This document shows positions 9,774 through 18,000 of a stretch of 36,078 nucleotides of DNA, in pieces; position 1 is the first letter of the stretch, and each line of letters starts with the position of its first letter. Source of the stretch: Trichomonas tenax. Taxonomy: Eukaryota; Parabasalia; Trichomonadida; Trichomonadidae. Where the stretch lies: the NCBI GenBank assembly GCA_023091735.1, contig JALKBU010000512.1, positions 1-36,078 of the forward strand, read 5' to 3'. The notes beneath the pieces were generated by a model. The model was given only the letters and a program-made list of their open reading frames with translations, made no database searches and was not told the DNA's origin. A program made the translations under genes and the position numbers.

Positions 9774-10548
9774 CATGATCTAAATTGCTCGTTTAACCTC
9801 GCATTTAAACATTGATCTTTCCGCGAAATCTAAAAATTTAATTTGAAATTTGGATCAGATTAGAAATTGAGAAATTTTATTCATCGAAAAATTGGATCAT
9901 TATGATATATAAATTGTTGTGTTTCTTTTCTATTGAATGGTAACCATTATAGAAACATATAATGTATAATATTAAATTATTTGATATCATTCTGTAGATA
10001 TCACAGTTATTATTTTGTTGATTATAAATTATGCTTCATATCACTAATGTATTTTAAAGCTAGTATATCGTGGCTAATATATATTTTTTTGATGCTTAAT
10101 GAACATTGAGCAATAACTTTCTGTGTTAGATTAAGCAGATAATACCAAATAGTCCGAATAACTTATGTTAAATATATTCATCAAAGAATTTTGCTTCAAA
10201 ATCGCATTGAATCCAAATATTTAATATTTTTTCACAACACAAAACAAGGAGTTGGCTCTTGATTAGACGATGAATTTTCGAAGCTGTTTCATAGAGTAGA
10301 AGCTTCAATCTAGGTTGTATATATTTTGATATCAAATTATGCATTATAAGGACATTAAACTTTGATATTAAAAAGACATTCATACATTCATATCAGATTT
10401 TAAGTACCTAAAGCTATTGATGAAGCCAGGTTTCCAGAATTTACTAAAATTTTGACAACAATTAAAATCCACTAAGAATATATATGTAGATCTAAAATCT
10501 CAAATAATTTTTCTCCATTGTAAAATTTTTATATAAAAGTGCCACAAA
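9774..10548. other. AT-rich intergenic spacer
   Basis: About 775 bases. A 71-codon minus-strand frame at 10168-10383 starts from an ATG but has no motif, no good initiator and no visible relative; I leave it uncalled. Nothing else recognised. Confidence 0.5.
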
Positions 10549-10915
10549 ATGAACTCGAATCAAGAAACAGCGGATTGCGTTTATGCTATCGATAAAAGAC
10601 GTGAAACATCACGCGAAGAAAAATCCTTCACGCATTTGAAGACGTACTTCTTTCCGACGACTTTATTGCAATGAATTCTAAATTATTCACCGAAAAAGGA
10701 GATTTAAATTCATGAACCTATACAAGCAGTATGTTGAACTCATAGAGAAAATACTTCTTGCAAAAATTTCAAAAACGTTTCAACATTTTTCTTTTGATGA
10801 GATTATTCCTTTAATTAAAAATCATAAATTCGAAGATGTTGCACATGCTGATGTTTTTGAGCTTCTTGCAGCATCAGGTGACTTCGATGAATTCCGTGAT
10901 TTAATGATTTCTTAA
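10549..10915 (+). pseudogene. Fragmentary gene of unknown family
   Basis: Three overlapping short frames look like one damaged coding region. The first begins at an ATG at 10549 (MNSNQETADCVYAIDKR) after a GTGCCACAAA site and stops at 10674. A second frame in the middle (HAFEDVLLSDDFIAMNSKLF) carries the more protein-like sequence and stops at about 10714. The third begins at 10712 (MNLYKQYVELIEKILLAK) and ends FDEFRDLMIS at 10915, with a helical, acidic, normal-looking composition. The pieces resemble the N-terminal helical part of the long ankyrin or BTB-type proteins common in trichomonads, but this is an impression only. The last piece alone (67 codons) could be a real small gene. Confidence 0.35.
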
Positions 10916-10988
10916 AACAAGGGCCAGAAAGCTGATTTAGAGATCACAATCACCAAATTTTAGGTTGTATTTTTTATTATCACACAAT

Positions 10989-12028
10989 TTTAACCTTATA
11001 TTGTCAGTTTTCATAAAAATGTAAATGTGGCAAATATATTTGAGGGTTGGTCCGATTTCTACGATTCTCCTGATTATTTAGAATCAAAACACAAAACTAA
11101 TGAACGCATTACAAGTTCTTCATCAAGTTATTTCGTTTCGTTCTGCGACTTTTCAAGGATTGATAACCGCGCGATTTCAATTAGTACAACAATTTCATCT
11201 ACAAATCTTCTGACCGAAGACAGCATCTTCTCAGAATGCTCTAATACCGAAAAAGGAGGATCACTTCTTTTCGAGAGTGAAGGTCGATGTGTCGAACATC
11301 GAATTTGCAGCTACAAATCTAAAATCAGCAGCAATGATTATGGAAAAGGTGGCTGTTATTGTTTTGTTGATGTTTCAGAAACATTTGAAAACAAAATCAT
11401 TGATTCATCCATTGTTTTGTCAGGTGATGTAAGTGGTCAAGGATATGCGAATTTATTTATCAAGAATGGTGCATTCAATATTTCATCAATCAACGAATCA
11501 TCTGCATATACATATAGATGTTGCATTATTTTTGTTGATCGATTTCATTCAGCCTCAATTATTCGATCATCAACATTCGTAAACAACAAACATAGTTTTT
11601 CTGTTTCTTCTCCATCTCTGTTTTGGGGAACTTCATCATCCGTTAATCTTGATATTGAATCATGCAATTACATAAACAATTATGGTTATCAAGAATTTAT
11701 ATTTTGTAGAGATTTAACCACATTTATCAAACAATGCATCTTTCAGAATAACACATATACAAAAAATACATTTTATGGTAATATCACTGCCTCAGAATGC
11801 TATTTTGACGAATATAAAGGCGGCGCAGCAATACAAAATACACTCACAGAAGCAACATATCTTCAACTTTCTCATTTTTCGACATACAAATGTTTTGCAA
11901 TTCATCCTCTTCTATTTTCCCAACCAACCCCAGAAATCACACAAATCATCCGATTTGACTACAAATTTTGTTTATTTGGCAAAATTTTTTTTGTTTATCA
12001 ATTGTTTGTATTAAAATAAACAATACAT
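10989..12028 (+). repeat. Dispersed repeat element, copy 1
   Basis: The stretch shared with the other copies begins at TTTAACCTTATATTGTCAG (about 10989) and ends shortly after the open frame at TTGTATTAAAATAAA (about 12020). Outside these points the copies differ completely, so they mark the element ends. I see no convincing terminal inverted repeats and no obvious target-site duplication. The right end is only about 20-30 bases before the initiator of the ASCC3-like gene. Confidence 0.8.
11027..12019 (+). CDS. Repeat-family protein, copy 1 (no ATG in frame)
   Basis: 330 open codons beginning at a GTG (11027). The frame is open back to 10994 but contains no ATG anywhere from there to the stop, so a normal start is missing. 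The two ATGs just upstream (11019, 11025) are in another frame; the first is followed at once by TAA. The product begins ANIFEGWSDFYDSPDYLESK and contains repeated strand-like units (ASIIRSSTFVNN, NLDIESCNYINN, FIKQCIFQNNTY, ITASECYFDEY), which suggest a right-handed beta-helix with stacked cysteine and asparagine positions. No signal peptide or membrane helix. Same direction as, and 46 bases before, the ASCC3-like gene. It may be a start-less cassette, a non-ATG-initiated gene, or a recent pseudogene. Confidence 0.6.
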   Translation: MANIFEGWSDFYDSPDYLESKHKTNERITSSSSSYFVSFCDFSRIDNRAISISTTISSTNLLTEDSIFSECSNTEKGGSLLFESEGRCVEHRICSYKSKISSNDYGKGGCYCFVDVSETFENKIIDSSIVLSGDVSGQGYANLFIKNGAFNISSINESSAYTYRCCIIFVDRFHSASIIRSSTFVNNKHSFSVSSPSLFWGTSSSVNLDIESCNYINNYGYQEFIFCRDLTTFIKQCIFQNNTYTKNTFYGNITASECYFDEYKGGAAIQNTLTEATYLQLSHFSTYKCFAIHPLLFSQPTPEITQIIRFDYKFCLFGKIFFVYQLFVLK

Positions 12029-12048
12029 TTCTTATATTCACAGCAATC

Positions 12049-12068
12049 TGTCATTTTTTATATTGATG
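12049..12068 (+). promoter_or_regulatory. Initiator-like site before the ASCC3-like gene
   Basis: TGTCATTTTTTATA starts at 12049, and the ATG is at 12066, giving a leader of about 13 bases. The end of repeat copy 1 lies only about 20-30 bases further upstream, so any promoter elements beyond the initiator must lie inside the repeat or have been displaced by it. Confidence 0.6.
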
Positions 12069-15000
12069 TCTGAGCCGTGGCAAGGGAGTTCGTGTGAAGA
12101 GTGGATAGAACGCGTCGTTGAGTCATTCAAACCCGAATTCCCTGAAGAAATCGTCGAAAAAATCACTCAATTGCTGCTTTCGGATTATGATGATGGATAT
12201 ATTCAATCTAGAGCGGCAAAAATGCTCGGGCCTGCATCTAAATCTATTGCTGATACATTTATCGACTGGAGAAGTCAAATTGTTAAATATTTTCAAGCGA
12301 AATATCAAGAAATCAATCAAACAAAAGTAAACACGAAACAATTTTATACACCTGTCAAAAGAATGAAACCGGTTATTCCTGTAGTTAAATCTAAATACCA
12401 TAATACCGAAGCAGTCAATGCAAGTCGATTTGACGTCGAAGCAACAACATTAGCGAAACCAGTTGTTGAGAGGAAGAAACTCACCGATTTGCCGGTTTGG
12501 GTACAACAAAGTTTTCCCAATTGCGTCGAATTAAATGATATTCAATCACAAATTTTCGAAACCGCTTACAATACAAACGATAACATGTTAGTTTTAGCAC
12601 CTACAGGTGCTGGTAAGACCAATGTTGCTTTACTTACAATTTTACACGAAATTAAAAAACATTTAGTCGATATTCCAGGAATTCCTCCACATTTAGATGA
12701 TTCTCCTTTCTTGATTGTTTACATCACTCCGATGAAAGCGCTTGCTATGGAGATTCAGGATAAATTAAACAACGCTTTGAAACATTTAAAGATTAATGTT
12801 GAAGAATACACAGGAGATACTTCTCTCACGTCATCAGAGTTAGAACGTTCCCACATTCTCGTAGCAACACCAGAAAAGTGGGATATTACTACAAGAAAAG
12901 CAGGAGAAAACGCTCCATGCATGAGATTGAAATTATTGATTATTGATGAAATTCACCTTTTGGCCGATGAACGTGGCCCTGTTATCGAATGTCTCGTTGC
13001 GAGAACACTGAGGCAGGTCGAGCAGACACAAAATATGATTAGAATTCTTGGTTTATCTGCAACTTTACCAAATTACACAGATGTTGCAAACTTCATTCGC
13101 GTTTCTGATAATGGATTGTTCTTCTTTGGACCTGAATATAGACCTGTTCCTCTTGCAATGACTCTCATTGGAGCGAAGAAAACAGATAAAACACCAACAG
13201 AAGAAACACAGAAATTATTCAATGAACTTATGGGAAAAGGAATGAAAAAAGATACTGTTCAAGTTGATGTTGTTGGTATTCAAGTTTTGAATGAAATTCT
13301 TCCAAAACAGCATCAAATCATTATATTTGTACATTCAAGAAATGAAACACATAGATATGCCCACATTATATCGAGATATTGCAAAATCCCAGTTTCACAA
13401 GAAATGATTAAATTAGCTGGAAAAAGAAACTTAAATCCGCAATTGAAAGATGTTATTGGATTGGGAATTGGTATTCACCACGCTGGCCTTCCAAGAGCTG
13501 ATAGAATCTTTGTCGAAGAGATGTTCAGAGCCAACATGATTCAAATATTAGTTTGCACAGCAACACTTGCTTGGGGTGTTAACTTACCTGCTCACACAGT
13601 TATCATTAAAGGAACTAAAGTTTTCAACTCAGAGCTTGGCAGAATAGAAGATATTGGTATTCTCGATGTTCACCAGATGTTTGGTAGAGCAGGAAGACCA
13701 CAATTCGATACATGCGGTGAAGCATTCTTGATTACTGAAAACAAAGTTTTAACAAATTACACAAGGACATTAGTTAACGCAGAATCAATCATTTCACGAT
13801 TTATGAACAAACTTGAAGACTTCTTGAATGCAGAAGTTTCTTTGGGAACAGTTGCTTCACGTTCTGATGCAATCACATGGGCAACATATACATTTATGTA
13901 TCAATTAAATCCAGATCCAAATGATACAGAAAGCAGAGTTGATGCTGCAATCAAGAATCTCAAGAAATATGGAATGGTTAAATATTCTAAAGCCACAGAA
14001 GTTTTGCATCCAACACATGTTGGTTTGGTTTCATCAATGCACTATATTCCATTCAATTCAGTTCGATTCCTCGAAGAAGAAATGAGAGGAGATATGGAAG
14101 AAGGAGAACTTATTGATTGCGTTTTCTCAAGTGGAATTGTTGATAACATGGCCGTAAGAAAGTCGGAATACAAGGAAATGGAAATGTATAAACCTGTTAT
14201 TCCTTTCCATTCAGCAATCGAAGAAATTGCAGGAAAAGTTTCATTTTTGATGCAAACATATATTTCAAGAGAATCACTCAAAACTACAACATTGCAACTC
14301 GAACAAGGATGGATTGCAGATAATATTTCCAGAATTTTCGATGCTATCTACGAAATCAGTGTTGAAAGAGGTTGGTGCTTCTTGGCATCATTTTCATTGG
14401 ATTTATGCAAGATGGTTGAAAACAGAATGTGGTGGTGCAGAATGAGAACAGATTGTCCACTTAAGCAAATCATGTCATTTCCAAAGGATGATCCTTTATT
14501 GAGGAGGATCGAAATGCAGGGGTTGTCTCTTGATGATCTTCGTGTTATCAAGTTTGACGAATTGCGTCAAATGCTTCGCAGTGATAAATTAGCGAATGAT
14601 GCTATTGATTATGCAAAGAAATTCCCGAATGTTAAAATGACAGCAACATATCAACCAATAACAGATAAAATTGTCAGCATTGTTATCAATACGACATTCC
14701 CATTTGAGTGGGATTACAACATATGCGGAAATTTCATGCAATTTAAGATTTTCATTGAAGATGGTAATGAAAATGCTTTTTATATTGCTTCTGATTTCAG
14801 CATCGATAAAACTTTGGCAAGAGAGGGAGTATTTTTGGAATATTGTGTTCCAGTTGCAATTGAATCGAGATCTTATGTTATTTCGATAACATCCGTTAAA
14901 TATCTTGCAGCAAGTGATAGAATTACATTGAAACTCGATAGATTTAACAAACCATTCGACTCATTTTCTTCGAATTTATTGAATTTGAAGCCATTGCCAG

Positions 15001-18000
15001 TTTCAGCAATTAATGATTACAAATATATGAAAATTTTTGATTTTAAGTTCTTTAACGAACTCCAAACACAACTTTTCTTCCAAATTTATCATACAAATGA
15101 AAATATTTTGGTTTGCGCACCAAATGGAACAGGAAAATCCGTTATTGCTGAAATAGCAATCATCAAAATGCTCATTAAAGACAACAACGCAAAATGTTTG
15201 TATATAAATCCTTTGCAATCATCAATTGATGAAAAATATTCCAAGTGGAAAGATAAATTCAACGTTTGCAATCTCACAGGAGACTTATCAACAGATTCCA
15301 AGACAGTTGCACTCTCTCGCGTCATAATTGGAACTCCTGATAAAGTCGACAATATCACAAAAATCAGATCTCTTAAATTCATTTTCTCTGATTTTAAACT
15401 GATCATTGTCGATGATGCTCACATGATGAATTCTCCAAAAGGAGCACTAATTGAAGTTATTTACAGCCGCATGTTGAGATTCGCAAAGAATGCAAGAACA
15501 GTTGTTCTTTCTAACACAATTGCGAATCCGATTGATTTTGCGATCTATTTCGGAGTCAACAGCAAGCAAACATATAATTTCCCTCTCGAATCTCGTCCAG
15601 TTAGAATGCGTCCATTGATGCGCGGTTTTCCAGGCAGAAATTACAGCGCTAGAATGGCAGCGATGAACAAACCTCTTTCGGATTCAATCCAACATTTCGC
15701 CAATGGACAACCAACAATTGTTTTTGTTTCATCAAAGAAACAAGTCAAATTAACTGCAAGCGAACTTATTGATTATGCGAATAACAGAGGAGAACCATAT
15801 TATTATCAGACAGATGAAGCAACGAAAGCATCTGAAACAATCAAAGACTCAGAACTAGCTCACTTCTTGGAACTCGGCGTCGGCATTCATCATTCAGGTC
15901 TTCCAAAGAAAGATCAACTCATTGTTGAAGATTTGTTCAGAAAAGGTCAATTAAAATTGCTTGTTGCTCCAGTTTCTTTGGCATGGGGTAAATATCTTCC
16001 AGCGAAGTTTGTTGTCATCAAAGGCACTGAGTATTGGGATGCAAGGACAAATCAATATGTTCCATATCCAATGAACGACATGCAGCAGATGATGTCTCGT
16101 GCAGGACGTCCAAATATTGATACTGAAGGCTTAATCATGATTCTTTGTGAAGAAAGCAGAAAAGAATTTTTGCAGAATTTCGTTTATACACCAATTCCTG
16201 TCGAATCTTTTCTCGGCAATATAATGCCAAATGTCATCAGCAACGAAATTGCAAATAGAAACATAAAGAGCCTGAAAAGTCTCTACAAATTCTTGGGCGG
16301 CACATTCTTGAAGATAAGAATGAACTACAATCCAAAATATTATGGCAAAAAGCTTGCTGAACTTGTTGAAAATGCAATTGAACATCTCATCAATGATAAA
16401 ACGATTCTTGTTGATCAGCATGGAAAGTTTATGCCAACACAAATCGGACAAATTTCTGCATTATATGGCGTTCATCCGAGAATCATTAACACGTTCAGCC
16501 ACAGATCATATGATGCAAGTGCAATTGATTTGCTTTTGAGGGCTGTTTATCAAGCATCTGATTTAACAGCAGTCTCATACAGATTCGGAGATGACAAAAT
16601 CTTACAGGATATGAATCCACGTTTTGCTGCAAGAGACTCTCTCACGCAATCATACACGAAAGCTTTCTACATTCTTCAATACTATTTGTCGAATAGAAAG
16701 ATGCCATCACAGGACTTCGAAATGGACGCTCCAATCATTGTCGACAAAGTCATTAAAATTGCAAAATGCTTTGCAGAAATTTGTGCAATCAAAGGTCTTC
16801 TTGATGAAACTCTCAATTGCCTTTCACTCATCCAAATGCTTTCTTTCGGTTGCTGGCATGACGCGAATCCTATCCAAACAATGATTGACATCGAATCATT
16901 CCAAGAACTTTTCTCGCAAAATTTATATTTGTTGCCACAAATTATATTCTCGAGACAGAGAGTTCCACAAACTTTGCATGATTTCAGAATGAATGTTCCT
17001 TTGTACAGAAAGACGAAGTGCTTCATTAACAGTAAACGAACAGCATTCAGGATTCAAATCGAACTAATTTCTGGAAGAGTTGGATCTCAAATGTTCACAA
17101 AGATTGCTGATCTTCAAAATACGATCCAATCAATGCATTTCTTGGTTTGCCATCAGCCATCGAGGAAAGTCTATGCACACACGAGAATTGTTCTTGACAA
17201 GAAGGAGATCACAACAGATGTTGAATGTCTTTCTCCATTGCCAAAGGGAGATATTTGGATCTATATGATTCCTGAATATGTTCCAGGCCTCGATCAGATA
17301 TTCCCGCTCGCTCCACAAGATGCTGAAAAACTGAAACCAATTCCAAAGAATTTCTTCAATCGCCATCTTGAGCCAATAAAACAAGTTCCAAATGTTGCAA
17401 TTCAAGAAGAACAATCACCTGAAAATATCGATCAGAAACCAGGCGTTCGTCAAATGTTCACCAAGAAACGAACACAGCCACCAGAAGCTTTAGTTGTTGG
17501 TCGAAAGGTTCAACCTTTTGAGCCTGGTTATTTCAACAAGCCGCAGCCAACTCCAGCATCGCAAGAGAAGCCTGAAGGAAAGAATGGGCAAATCAGGATT
17601 GAAATATTATCTGAAGGAAGTGACAATGATGATCAAGATGGTGAAATCAAAGTTGTTAGGCCAAGCAGAATGAAGAGGAAACATCTTGAAGTTGCAAAAC
17701 AGCAAACACATGAATCAGAGAGTAATCAGGAATCACCAGCTCAAAAAGAATCGAATGATGATGCATTACCACAACTCAGTGATGATGAAATCGATCAATT
17801 ATTGGAAGAAGAAATTGATCTGACGAAAAACATAACAAACATCAACTCTGAACAAAGCACAGAGTCAGAGAACAAACAACAGGAATCGAAATCTAACGAA
17901 GAAGAGGAATACGAAGATGATTACAATGAAGATGATGACGATGATCCATTCAGCAAATTCAATACGGATTCAAGTGATAATGATTATAATATGCAAGACG

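Noticed and set aside
10168..10383. 71-codon minus-strand frame
   Set aside because: Starts with ATG but has no motif, no initiator and AT-driven composition.
11019..11080. ATG at 11019 or 11025 as the start of copy 1
   Set aside because: The first is followed at once by TAA and the second is in another frame that stops after about 18 codons.
10989..12028. Terminal inverted repeats on the dispersed element
   Set aside because: TTTAACCTTATATTG and the reverse complement of the right end (TTTATTTTAATACAA) are only weakly alike and AT-rich; I saw no consistent target-site duplication, so I do not call it a DNA transposon.
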